Assembly: GCF_040054535.1 (NCBI RefSeq)
Contig: NC_090798.1
Coordinates: forward strand, 367,001 to 431,000
DNA: 64,000 nucleotides
Source: Antennarius striatus
Taxonomy: Eukaryota > Chordata > Actinopteri > Lophiiformes > Antennariidae
Direction of reading: 5' to 3'
Below the pieces are notes generated by a model. That model saw nothing but the letters and a program-made list of their open reading frames with translations, was not told the origin of the DNA and ran no database searches. Below are positions 26,831-38,933 of this stretch, piece after piece. Position 1 is the stretch's first letter, and each line of letters starts with the position of its first letter. The position numbers were made by a program, and so were the translations under genes.

Positions 26831-28524
26831 TTAATTAATTAGAGACCATCATCATTGAAGTGTTGAACCATTTTTAGATCATAGCAGTCAGTTATAGTAG
26901 TATTTTGTGTTATATTTATGGAGAATGCATTTAATATCTTTGTATTGAAGTTTTTAAACTTCTTTTGTTTGATATAGTTATTAACAAACATTTATATTTT
27001 ATTATTTCCTGTGATATATTTTATATATGAAATATTACATCTGGATTCTAAACTACTCTTATGATAGGATTGGTTTGGTCTTGTTCATTGATGGATTTAT
27101 TACAAATCTTAAGTTAATAAAGTTTACATTGTCTACAGGAAGTTTATTTTCATTAACAGCCTCAGAAACTGGTGCAGACGTTAATACTGCATGTGGTGTC
27201 TGGAAGTCAACCGACGACTGGAGTACAAGAAATCCTCCCCGTCAATGAAATCACATAGAATCCGTGGTTTCCTGAGGCCCTGAAGGCATCATGATGACGT
27301 CATGAGGAAGTGCTGACAGGCTTCAGGTCACACTGATGACAGTCATGATTTCATATTAACAGAGAAAATACAGTACAACGTTTACTGGAACGGTCCAAAT
27401 GACTATTGATACACTATTGATAAACTATTAGAACTATTGATCAGCACATTTTCATGTCCAGTGAAGAGAAGTATCTCCATTTTCTGGATCCTCCACAGAC
27501 ACAGACGATTCAGGAGTGTGTGATGACTTGTTGTCCTGCCTGGAGCCATTTCTCCTGATGGAGGGTCTTCGTTTTAACTGTGACTCGTGTTGAAGGTCAT
27601 CTTTATGGGGGTGAACCCTCACAGCGACCCCATCTCTCTCTCCCTCCAGGGAGGTCAGAGGTCAACTTTGAAGCAGCATCTTCAGATCAGGCAGGGGTCA
27701 CTGTCTTACCTGAGTACCATGAGGTACAGTTTATCACATTCCAACCTCATGATCCCGGCCTTTAAAAATAGTTTTAATGTGTGAACTCCTTTCATTAATG
27801 CTGCTGGGTCATTTCATTTTCTGCTCCTCCAAGTCTGATGACGTCACCATGACAACACCTTTCAAATGCCCCCTGCTGATTAGTTACGCCTCCACTCAGT
27901 CAAGAGCTGATCTACAGGAAACTCACGCCGATGGCGAGCCTCTCGTGTCGCTCTGACCTCATCCTGGTTTGACCCGGGAGGCGATCCAAAGAGTCCGCTG
28001 TGAATACCGCTTCTATCCCCCCGGGGTTTATGGTGATGACTGGCAGCACTGGGGGGCTGTTTGACCTTTGAGTGAATGTGATGATGGGGCAAGCAAGTCC
28101 AGCGAATCGTGCAACATGAATCCAGAGCTCAGCTGGTAGAGACAATGGAGGGAGACGTCCACCTTTCTCCTGAGGCAGGACAGAATTTGCATGTTTGATT
28201 TTATCAGCAGACCGCTGATGTCACGCGATGTGTCATCTGATATTCATAGGGAACACATGTTGGACAAGAGGCTGCATGACGACTGGGTTTCCTACGTGGC
28301 TTCACAGATAATAAATCACTTATGTAATTTTAATTTGCCAAGATGACAAGCGCGATGACGAGGAGGCCATGCTAACCTGTGGGGATGGAACCAGCTGATG
28401 TTCAGTAATAATGCAACACAGGATTGATTAAAGTGTTGATTTTTGACTTCATTTATTGTATTTTTACCGAGGGAAACAAAAAACTACTGTTTTATCGTTT
28501 GATTTTAAGGCTAACATTGTCTAT

Positions 28525-28575
28525 TATTATGTGCAATATCCTCCAGGATTAATAAAGTATATATCTATACATCTA
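28525..28575 (+). repeat. LINE 3'-tail fragment
   Basis: The words CCTCCAGGATTAATAAAGTATATATCTATAC resemble the GGGATTAATAAAGTATCTATCT tail of fish non-LTR elements. Only the tail is present. Confidence 0.45.
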
Positions 28576-28834
28576 TTGTCATAAAGGCTAGAAGGAGAAA
28601 AGAATAGTTTATTCATTTAGTCAATACAGCAAAGCAGAAATGAAGTAAATTTTAAATGTTTGTTAATAATCTCATGAAGGCTAACGTCTTTGTTTCCTTA
28701 GAACACAAACCGTTAAACGAGGAAAAAGCCACAAACGAATAATTTAAAATGTGTTTCATTTGATCTAGCTGAAGTCCATCAGAACCACGTTCTGATTCTT
28801 TGGTCTCTGTATAAAGTGATCCTTGTGTTCCTGC

Positions 28835-28835
<1 letters not shown>

Positions 28836-28899
<64 letters not shown>
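28836..28899. repeat. (CA)n microsatellite
   Basis: A pure CA tract of about 30 units. Confidence 0.97.
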
Positions 28900-28900
<1 letters not shown>

Positions 28901-29307
28901 GTCAGCGCTGCTCTGGTACTAAGTTCCTCTACATTTAGTCGGTCACACACCAACAACTGTTCCTGGGCCTCTCTGGATGGGGGGGTGTCGGGTTCTTCCT
29001 CCCAGAGCGGCTGAGCTGGAATCATTTGACTGCTTGGCACCCTTTCATTAACTGCCCCCTCGCCCCCCCAACACAGCCTTCCCACGACACACTCCCTAAT
29101 CCCGCTGGTCACCCCATCACTTCATCACCAGACACCCCCCCCCCCGACCACACCTATGCTGCAAAATCACATGACAGGGCCCACATTTAGGGCCCACCTG
29201 TTGTGGCTTGGAGGACATAAGCTTTGTTATGAGCAACAGGGGGGCGGAGGGGGGGTCCAGCGTGACCTCGCTGGCATGTTCTCTGAAATAGAAGAGGATT
29301 CACCACC

Positions 29308-29311
29308 ATGG

Positions 29312-29403
<92 letters not shown>

Positions 29404-29406
29404 GTC

Positions 29407-29441
<35 letters not shown>

Positions 29442-29443
29442 TA

Positions 29444-29501
<58 letters not shown>
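29308..29501. repeat. (CAGA)n tetranucleotide microsatellite
   Basis: A CAGA/ACAG tract of about 48 units with two interruptions (CAGT at about 29402 and ATAACAGA at about 29440). Confidence 0.97.
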
Positions 29502-30141
29502 TTGGTATCCTGGTCATCAAGACTAAATCTGGATGGAGATCATTTCAGGTTGAACACCTGAGCAGCAAAATAAAGAAATAAAGACCCCCCCCCCCTCAGT
29601 GAAAACACACCACTTTCCCTTCTTTTCAAGCCTGATGCAGCTCCTCTCACCTGCTCTCATCCCGTACTACAGCCGGACCCCAGCTCTCGATCTGCCCTAT
29701 GGGGGGTCGCCTCGTCTCTCCTTACACCCCTCTCCTCTCGCTCTCAGCCAATAGCCGTTAAGGTCACCGTGAGAGCTTCCTGCTTGTCTCGACCTCTGCT
29801 GCAGACTCTCAAGAACAGCCGGGCCTGGTGGGTTGATCCTCAGCCCTGGAGGAGCCTCCTCACCCTCCTCACCCCCCACCCACCCTCGTTATGGAGCGAG
29901 GCGCGCACATGGGGAGGTGGGAGTCACTCGATCCCAGCTGGACGGACGCGAGAAATTTAAAGGAGAGAGGACACCTTGCAGGAGAGGACGCAACAGATCG
30001 ATAACTTTGATTTTCTCCTCTGGATTCCACCTTTCTGTGAGCTTGTTTGGTGCTGCGCTCCGAAGTCGGGGCTTTTTGCCCTTTGCGGGTCTCCTGTGGC
30101 TCCAGACGCGTCTCTCATCTCCTGCCACTGGTGCCAAAGTC

Positions 30142-30576
30142 ATGCCGGCCGGGTTTCAGCAACTCGGAGGGGAGGTAATTTATTCTTTCTGGGAAAGTCC
30201 TCAAGGACAGGAGTTCGCTGGGACTGGTTCTACTCTCATAAATAACGCGATGAGTTTCTGATCGTTGGGAAAATGCAGCGTTCGTTTCACTGATCCGTGC
30301 GTATTTTTATTTGGAGAGATTTTACGCACGGGTTTATGTCCATCCCACACAAACAGTGTAAGAAAAAAACAGTTGTAGTTTGACTCTAACAATCCAGTAA
30401 ATACACTATGACTCGATAGTTGTTTGTTAAAACATTCATTAAAATATATAAAAGAGGATTTTAGCTCTAAAGTGTGACGTGGGGTTTATTCATGGGAAAT
30501 GTGTAAACATGTATGTAACAGTGGTTTTATGTTCCTTTACTGGATACTGATAACAACAGTAGCCATATTAATAGTA

Positions 30577-30624
<48 letters not shown>

Positions 30625-31266
30625 TAATAACCATTGTAAAACAGTAATGTGCTTCGTCACAGAGGAAACCAACCCCAGCCGCTCAGAGTGAGTTCGGTCT
30701 TTATTTAGTGCTGAGTTTTGACCTTGAACAGTTAAATCAGAGTTTCCAGGTCAGGCTTTGCTGTGCTGTGGTTTGGGCACCTGGTCTGACTGGCTCCAGT
30801 GACGCCCCCATCAACAATGTGCTGTGTTGTTCCCCCAGCTGGACAAGAGCATGGAGCGGTCGTTCATGTCACTCCTCTGGTTCTGGGTGGTTTGATGAAA
30901 GGAGTTCACATGTAATTGATAAATATGGTGGAAAAACCCTGAAGTCAGTCAGAGAAAAGAACGTAACGACCCACTGGTGAGTCTGTGGATTCATGGTCGT
31001 TGTAGTTTAACCCTGCTCACCAACAAACCAACAGAACAACAACACAACCCCTCAGTGAGGAGGGGGTGGCATTAATGAGGGGCAGGTTGATCTGCATCAG
31101 TTCAAATCCCATAAACCAAAAAAAAAAAGAAGCGGTCAGATTTTAAACAGATTAAGATTTAAAATCAGGTAAAGAATCAGCGACGTGTCTTTAACTGTTT
31201 TTAACTGGATGGATATTACAGCTGAAATGTAAAAGTGTTACCTTTCATGTTACAAGGACAGGAAAG

Positions 31267-31301
<35 letters not shown>

Positions 31302-32051
31302 CCGTTTGTTATGGTTCACAAACATTAAACAGTATTTATCTGCGGACTGGAAAAAGCAAGGTCAGCCAGACTCAAACATACATTCAGTGGGTTTAATGAT
31401 CCATGGAACACAACAGAACCTGGAGTTTACTTTAAATATAAAAGAGAATAAACACACAAAACACATTGTCTTTATTTTACTGGAAGAAATTAAATTATGT
31501 AAAAATTAAAAAGAAATAGACATTTCTGTCAGACGTGTGGAAGGAAAGTGGGATAAAATATCACCTTTAAATGTCAGGTTAACGTCACGTGTTGTTGGTG
31601 TCACGCAGCCCTCATGATGAACACGTCAACATTCCAGCAAGGCATGATGGGAGGTGTTTGTGTGTTTATCCAGCAGCAAATCAAATCCCACCGCTGTCAA
31701 ACCTCCCAGACGTTTACCCATAATGCCATGTTTTATGTGTATTAGAGGCCAGCTTAGCTGCTCGGTAACTCATGTGTCCCCAAGGTCATCCCTCAAGACG
31801 GAGGCAGCTGCCCCTTGGCCTGATGGGAAACTGGACGTTAAAGTTCAAGCATAGCCTGTGGAGAAGCTTCTTCTCCTCAGGATCAGTGATTAACATGTGG
31901 TGTGTGTTTGTGGGCGTCACACACGGGTCTGACAACTGTTCTGGTTCTGCTCCAGACGGTGACCAGAACCTTCGTTCTGTCCGTCTTCACCGCCGTCCTG
32001 GGGTCCCTGCAGTTTGGGTACAACATCGGCGTCATCAACGCGCCTCAGAAG

Positions 32052-32144
<93 letters not shown>

Positions 32145-32449
32145 AGATATCATCATCCAGGGGGTAACAACCAACCAATAAGATCAGGACGTGGTGCTGA
32201 AGGGAGGGGGTCCACTCTGCTCCTGTGTTCCTCGTTGTTTGACACCCAACCCCCCCCCCCCAATGGAGCTGAGGATGTTTAGACAATAAAGAGGGGAACG
32301 ATTCCTGGAACGTGGGGCTGTGACATCATGCTGGGGGGCGTGTCAGCTGCAGCGGGAACAGGAGGACGTCCAGCCGACAGAAACACTCCAGTGTTCAGAG
32401 ATGGAGGAACCTGACGGTCCTCGAATGCACCACCACTCCTGTTTCTAAT

Positions 32450-32528
<79 letters not shown>

Positions 32529-32558
32529 GTGTGCGTGTGCGCGTGTGTGTTTGTTTGT

Positions 32559-32600
<42 letters not shown>

Positions 32601-35600
32601 GTGTGCGTGTGCGCGTGTGTGTTTGTTTGTGTGTCTGTGTGTGTGTGTGTGTGTGTGTTTGAAGCAGATCTAAACTGGATTCTTTTTGTGATGTGCAGCC
32701 ATGGTCATGTACTTCAATTGTAAAATATTTTTCTGTTTCCATGGCAACAAATTGGATCAAGAGTGGTTAATATTCATGCTAAAGCCCTTCAGCTCATACT
32801 GCATCATACAAAACATGTGTCAAACTCAAGGCCCGGGGGCCAAATGTGGCCCTCCACATCATTTAATGTGGCCCACCAGAGCATTAAAGGTCAGAGTGTC
32901 TAAAAATAAACAGGTCAAAAGTGTGTTTTGACCAAAACTACATTTCCCACAATGCAGTAGTTCATCCCATTCTAACTGACTAAACGTTGTGAACAAAGTT
33001 AATGTCCTAACTTGTGTCTGATGTTATTTTTCTTTATTGATTGATAGTTTGATCCTTGATTGATGGAGTTCTGTGGGTTTAATAACCTGACAAATGAAAA
33101 GGATTCATGTTAGAACAGAGAAACAAACAAACATGTTTTTTCTGTCTAACTGTAATGTTTGGAACTAGAATCAGTCAGAAATTCAGTTATTTAACATTAA
33201 GGAGTAGTTACATTTAGTTACATTACACTGAGTTACATTTAGTTACATTTATTAGTTACATTAAGGAGTAGTTACATTTAGTTACATTACACTGAGTTAC
33301 ATTTAGTTACATTTATTAGTTACATTAAGGAGTAGTTACATTTAGTTACATTACACTGAGTTACATTTAGTTACATTTATTAGTTACATCTGGTCCTTTG
33401 AGGACAGCTGATGCTGATGTGGCCCCCAGTGACCCCCCAGGCTGTTTCCTCTGGTCTGCAGATGATCGAGGGCGACTACAACGAGACGTGGGTCCAGCGG
33501 TACGGAGAGCCCATCCCCACAGGAACCCTCACGTCCCTGTGGTCCCTGTCGGTGGCCATCTTCTCCATCGGTGGGATGCTGTCGTCCTTCTGCGTGGGCT
33601 TCGTGTCTGAGTGGCTGGGCAGGTAGAGGATCCAGGCTGGAATTATTCAGGGGGGAAACTGGGAGGAACCAGGAAGCTCCTGGTTCACTCAGCTTCCCCC
33701 GGAAACCTGAGCTGGATACGAATTGGAATGCAGCCCACGGCCTCCAGTGACTGAAAGCAGATCTGAAACGGCAGCGGGGGTCAGGGGGGGTCGGTGAGGG
33801 TCACTCAGGGTAAGGTCTTCGTAAACGGGGGCTCCGCCTTCAGTCAGCAAGATGACGTCTGTGCTGTCTGACAGTAGAGACGGTTTGTCTGAATTTAAAC
33901 CGTGTGAGATGATTTATGACGTCAGCCTGGATGTTTTGGGTCGATGCTGCCCCCTAGAGGACAACGTCTGTACCTCCATCCAGCGTGGACCTGAGGCTCC
34001 CCAGCTTCAGCTGAACGTTTGAGGTGTCATTGTCCTCGTCTGTCCCTGCTGTCGTGGCTCCAGCTTGTCTTCTGGTGTCCCCCCAGGAGGAAGGCCATGC
34101 TCATCAACAACCTGTTTGCCTTCATCGGGGGGAGTCTGATGGGGTTGTCTAAGCTCTGCCGCTCCTTCGAGATGATGATCCTGGGACGCTTCATCATCGG
34201 GGCCTACTGCGGTAAAGCTGCCCTGTTCCTGGGGTTCCGCGGCGACACGTTTGAGCGCCGCCCCACCCCCCCCTGACTTCTCTCTTCCTGCAGGATTAGC
34301 CTCCGGTCTGACGCCCATGTACGTGGGCGAGATCGCCCCCACCAGCCTGCGGGGGGCGCTGGGGACGCTGCACCAGCTGGCCATCGTGACGGGGATTCTC
34401 ATCGCGCAGGTACGACCGCGGAGGCCCCCGGGGGCTCCGGGGGGGACCTGGAACCGATCCTGCTTCCTGTCCCTGTGCAGGTCCTGGGTCTGGAGGCGTT
34501 GCTAGGCAGCAGGGAGCTGTGGCCCGTCCTGCTGGGCATCACCGTCGTCCCCACGGTGTTCCAGATGTCCTTCCTGCCCTTCTGCCCCGAGAGTCCACGC
34601 TTCCTCTACATCGTCCGCTGCCAGGAGCATCAGGCCAAGAGGGGTGAGCCGGGGGCGGGGGCCGGTCCAGAGCGGTCTGGGGGTGGAAACGTCCTGAACG
34701 CCCCCTGTTTGCAGGCCTGAGGAGGCTGACGGGCCGGCAGGAGGTGGGGGACATGCTGGCGGAGATGAAGGAGGAGAAGAGGAAGATGGATATGGAGAGG
34801 AAGGTGTCCATCCTGGAGCTGTTCCGCTCGCCGGCGTACCGCCAGCCCGTCCTCATCTCCATCCTGCTGCAGCTGTCCCAGCAGCTGTCGGGCATCAACG
34901 CGGTGAGACTCCAGGGGTTAGACCCGGCCGCACGGTGTCCCCTGACCGTCACTATCCTGTCTCTGTTTCAGATCTTCTACTATTCCACCAGCATCTTCAT
35001 GAAGGCGGGGGTCCAGAGTCCGGTGTACGCCACCATCGGAGCGGGCGTGGTCAACTGTGCGTTCACCGTGGTGTCGGTGAGAACGGCAGGAACACGTCCA
35101 CACCTCACCTCCATGTTTGAGCTGCTGATACAGATCAGTCTCCATCAGCGCCAACGCCGTTCCCTCCGCCCACGCCTGTGGACGGAGGTCAGGTGTCAAT
35201 GTCAGGAGGCGTGTCAGGAGCGTTTGTTGGGATGGAGACGGCGGTTGAGGTTGAGGTTTGGCAGCGTTCGGACCGTTTCCCACGTTTGTGTCCACAGCTC
35301 TTCCTGATCGAGAGGATCGGCCGGCGGACGCTCCACATGCTCGGACTGGGCGGGATGTGCGTCTGTGCCGTTGTCATGACGACGGCTCTGGCTTTGTTGG
35401 TCGGTCTGGTGGAGATGCAGATTCTTTTGGGCCATTCTGGGTGTGTTCTCTTCAAACTGAACCCTCCCCCCCCGACAGGAAAGCGTCCCCTGGATGAGCT
35501 ACGTCAGCATGCTGGCCATCTACAGCTTCGTGGCGTTCTTCGAGATCGGACCGGGCCCCATCCCCTGGTTCTTCGTGGCCGAGCTGTTCTCCCAGGGGCC

Positions 35601-36004
35601 GCGTCCGGCCGCCATGGCCGTGGCCGGCTTCTCCAACTGGACCGCCAACTTCATCATCGGCATGGGCTTCCAGTACGTGGCTGTGAGTATCCTCACCGTC
35701 CGTCCTGAACCCCCCTGCCGGCGTCCGGCCGTCTCCTCACACTGTACCCCGACCCCCCCAGGACCTCTGTGGGCCGTACGTCTTCCTGATCTTCGCAGCG
35801 CTCCTCCTCTTCTTCCTCATCTTCACGTTCTTCCGGGTCCCAGAGACGAGGGGGAAGACGTTCGACCAGATCGCAGCAAACTTCCACCGGCATTCAGCAG
35901 GGGGGATGATGGACCTGGACCTGGACCTGGACCTGGACCGGGACCTGGACCGGGACAAGCTCAGCACGGAGCTGGACTACCTGGGGGAGGAGAGCACCAA
36001 CTGA
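30142..36004 (+). CDS. slc2a4: Insulin-responsive glucose transporter GLUT4
   Basis: Eleven exons join in frame: 30142-30174, 31956-32051, 33462-33622, 34087-34211, 34294-34409, 34481-34643, 34715-34902, 34972-35076, 35298-35399, 35479-35682 and 35762-36004, giving 511 residues. It is a twelve-helix facilitative glucose carrier that insulin moves to the plasma membrane in muscle and fat. Family marks are [19 protein letters not shown], the glycosylation site [69 protein letters not shown] and [16 protein letters not shown]4 and not GLUT1 is shown by the N-terminal [11 protein letters not shown], matching the FQQI endocytic signal, and by the C-terminal STELDYLG, matching TELEY. Internal exon sizes match my recollection of the human gene. 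The mammalian di-leucine region is replaced by a charged DL repeat. A polyadenylation hexamer lies at 36358-36363. The neighbouring minus-strand Y-box gene is convergent. Confidence 0.95.
30570..30630. repeat. (AAT)n trinucleotide tract in slc2a4 intron 1
   Basis: About 18 AAT units interrupted near the end by ATAATATAATAA. Confidence 0.93.
31268..31300. repeat. (CA)n tract in slc2a4 intron 1
   Basis: About 15 CA units. Confidence 0.93.
32055..32142. repeat. (CA)n microsatellite abutting the slc2a4 exon 2 donor
   Basis: The splice donor AAG/gtaa at 32051/32052 is followed at once by about 44 CA units, so the repeat begins at about intron position +4. Confidence 0.96.
32451..32660. repeat. 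(GT)n microsatellite with duplicated interrupted core
   Basis: A GT tract interrupted by a block of GTGCGTGTGTGTGCGTGTGC type with GTTTGTTTG. The block occurs twice, about 72 bases apart, showing segmental duplication inside the array. Confidence 0.93.
32813..32960 (+). repeat. Dispersed repeat with GTGTCAAACTCAAGGCCCGG end
   Basis: The block starting GTGTCAAACTCAAGGCCCGG, then CCAAATGTGGCCC, followed by ACTACATTTCCCACAATGC, is a word set I recall from interspersed repeats in many fish genomes, possibly a non-autonomous DNA transposon end. It carries no coding sequence. Family is not assigned. Confidence 0.5.
33186..33390. repeat. 64-bp tandem repeat, about 3 copies, slc2a4 intron 2
   Basis: Copies are marked by GGAGTAGTTACATTTAG at 33201, 33265 and 33329, an exact 64-base period. 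Each copy is itself made of GTTACATTTA subunits. The array ends about 70 bases before the exon 3 acceptor. Confidence 0.93.
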
Positions 36005-37260
36005 TGGACTCCAGACGTGTTTCCTGACATTTACTGAGTCACTTGTATTCATATATATTGTGGTTGGAGGGGTTTTGGGATTGTTTACTGGTAACCGTGG
36101 CAACGCAGAGGTGAACAGTCACAACGTGAGCCTGAAAGGTCAGAAGCAACAGATTAACAGCTGACCGGAGTGTTTGGAGGCTTTAACTTCCTGTTGGTTT
36201 GGTTCCATGGCGACGCGTCTGAACGCCACCTCCACACGTCCACAGAGTCAAACACGCGTGTGTTTCGTACCACAGCTGGGAACACTTATTTTTCTAAAGA
36301 GTTGCGATAAAGAAGCCCAGCGTTCAGATTTTCAACGTTTCAGCACGACTGTCCAGAAATAAATCCATCCCATCGAGGTTTCAAAATGTTCTTTGAAGCG
36401 AACGCCTTTACCTGTGTGTAGTTACTGTTAGGAGGGGCGGGGTCTAGGTCTTCACACACGTCAGATGTGAATGAAATGCACGTCTGAATTTGGATGCATC
36501 GGCGTGGTTGCCATGGTGACGACGTAGCATTCACACAAACGCCAACCCCTTTCATATGCATCCAATTTAAATCCTAAAACTAGAGGCGGGTCACGTCAGC
36601 GAGGCGACTAAACTGACGACATTCTTGTGTATTTTTAAAATCAGTTTGTTTCCTCTGGTTGTTGTGTTTCTCACCCTGATCTGTAATATTGATCCATTAT
36701 CAGCTCCCTGATGTGACTAAAGGGTACCGACTGTACCGACTGGCTGAAACCTGAACGTTTCATTTCCTTTGACTCTAAAACATGAACGACTGAATCCTGA
36801 GATTTGCAGACATGATTTATTCATCAACATTTCCTCTTCAAGTACCAACATTGCACAAAATCCCCTCCAAAATAAAAAAAAGGACACAAATAAGCAAAAA
36901 GGGACAAAAATAATGTTTTTCAATTTATCCTCAAATGAGGAGACTGAGAGTAGTGTGTTTGCAGGACTCCTTAAACCTACTCCCATCATGCACCAGCGGC
37001 TCGGTGTCCCCCCCCTTCAACCAAATTAAAGCTTAACAAGGTGGATCCTCTGGAATCTGACGCCCCTCAGGGCGTTTAAAGAAAGAGTCTTAAGGTTGGG
37101 ACGGGGTCCAAGCAGGTCGGCCGTTTCTTCTCAAAGATGTCTGAAAGTGTAAATATGCACCCGCACCCCCCCCCTGCATCCCCGTCTGCCCCCCTCACCC
37201 CTCGAGGGGCGACAGCGAGACGGGATGGGGGGGTGCAGGGAGGGGAGAGCAGTGCATGTG
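36005..37260. other. Convergent 3' UTRs of slc2a4 (+) and the Y-box gene (-)
   Basis: The plus-strand hexamer AATAAA at 36358-36363 likely ends slc2a4, and the minus-strand hexamer at 36816-36821 likely ends the Y-box gene. About 450 bases lie between them. No other gene was seen. Confidence 0.5.
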
Positions 37261-37261
37261 T

Positions 37262-38894
37262 TCAGTCGTCCAACCAGGACCTGAGAGAGAGACAGGAAGT
37301 TAAACACACAGACAGGAAGTGGTCTTCTGCCCTGGGGGGGGCTTTTGTCCCACCTCTGGTCACGGGTTGCACGACTGTCGTCCCTCCGGCATCACTCTGA
37401 TGGTGCTGGGGGTGTGGGGGGTGGGGGGTCAGCGGCGTCCTGCGGCGAATCAGATGCGTTAAACACAGCCTTCGCCCCCCCGCACCCCCACCCATCAGGG
37501 GTGTGTTCGCTTACCGCCGGCGAGTCGGGGGCCCTGGGGGGCGCTTTGGGGGAGGCCTTCGGCGACTTGGACTTCAGGTCGGCCGGTTTTGAGGTCTGGG
37601 GGGGGGTGTCGGGCTCCGAGGCGGACTTGTCGGTGTCGGTCTGTAGGTCACACACAGGTGAGTCTGGCCCCGCCCCCCCGGAGCGATGGGGGGTGTGGGG
37701 GGTGGCACTTACTTTGGAGGTGGAGCTCCTCTGCCGGCGCCGTCGGGGCTGACCGCGCAGCTTCTGGCCTTCGGCGACCTCCTCGCTGGTCTGCTTGACC
37801 TCTCCGGGCCCCGGGCCCTCCTCCGCTGACCCCTGCTGCTCGTCCGCCGCCGCGTCGGGAGGGGGGCGCGGCCGGAAGGGTCTGACCCAGAGAGAGGACG
37901 TTTGAAACGGGGGTTCGGCGTTCGTGCAACAGCAGGCGGTGTCGAGCTCACCTCCGGTACGGACGCCAGAACCTCCGCGGCGGGGGTCGCTGCGTCGGCT
38001 CGCCCTCCTCCCCGTCGATCTTCACGTCTCCAGCGTCGCCCTGAGGGGTGGAGCAAACACGCCTGAAACACGCCTGAAACACGCCTCGTTCTGAACGGGT
38101 GCGGGAGCCACGCCCCTCCCCGCCGCTGACCTCCTGCCCCTCCTGCTGAGGCCTGCGGGGCCGACGGCGGCGCTGCTGAGGTTTGGCGGCGTCGTTCTCC
38201 TCGGAGGCGTCGCCCTCCATGCCGTCGGCTTTGCCCTGGTCGCCGGGGCGGGGGCTGCGGGGGAAGAACCGCCGGCGGAAGCGCCGCTTGTTGGGCGCGT
38301 AGCGGCTGCCTTTGACTGGGACGCCACCGGGACCGGTCACGTTAGCCGCCTCCGAGCCCTGCCAGGGGTCAAAGGTCAGAACGTTAAATCAGCTGATTAA
38401 CCAGGACGTCCTAGAGAAACAGGCGGGGGCGGAGGTCAGGAATAAAAACATTTCCTGGATCCATTTTAGGAGTTTGTGCAAAAAGAATCCTTTAACCCCG
38501 TAATGACCGATCGGATCGACACGAACACCTTCAGTCGTTTATTTCTCACCTTTGTTGCTTCGATCACGTCAAACTCCACCACCTCCCCGTCTCCCACGCT
38601 GCGGAGGAACTTCCTGGGGTTGTTCTTCTTGATGGCCGTCTGAGGAGAAAGAAACGCGTCAGAAGAACAATTCTGTCCAGTTCAGGAACAAACACACAAC
38701 ACTGGAGCTTCACCTGATGGACAAACACGTCCTCTTTGGTGTCGTTTCTGTGAGAAACAAAAGCTGATCAGAAACCTGGAGCAGAATCACCTGAACAGAA
38801 CCGGATCAACGGAGGGGGGGTACCTGTTGATGAACCCGTACCCGTTGCGCACGTTGAACCATTTCACGGTGCCCTGGACCAACGTGGCTGCAGG

Positions 38895-38933
<39 letters not shown>

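Larger units (their letters stand above)
26231..30141. other. Accessory region between tp53 and slc2a4
   Basis: About 3.9 kb without a host gene. It holds a telomere-like array (26414-26462), a Tc1-like transposase scrap (about 26560-26830), a LINE tail (28525-28575), a CA tract (28836-28899) and a CAGA tract (29308-29501). The last 300 bases are GC-rich and probably contain the slc2a4 promoter and 5' UTR. Confidence 0.6.

Noticed and set aside
28118-28140. GAGCTCAGCTGGTAGAG as a tRNA-derived A box
   Set aside because: No B box or cloverleaf follows within 80 bases; judged a chance match.
27880-28145. Overlapping minus-strand ORFs of 70 and 77 residues as a small gene
   Set aside because: No splice context, no family resemblance and two frames open at once; probably chance in a locally GC-richer stretch.
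29156-29581. 141-residue Asp-Arg-Gln-Thr repeat ORF
   Set aside because: It is the CAGA microsatellite read in frame; there is no gene context.
30833-30990. Extra slc2a4 exon beginning at CCCCAG/CTGGACAAGAGC
   Set aside because: The exon ending at 30174 joins the exon at 31956 in phase and gives the expected GLUT4 N-terminus; the candidate adds no family-like residues.
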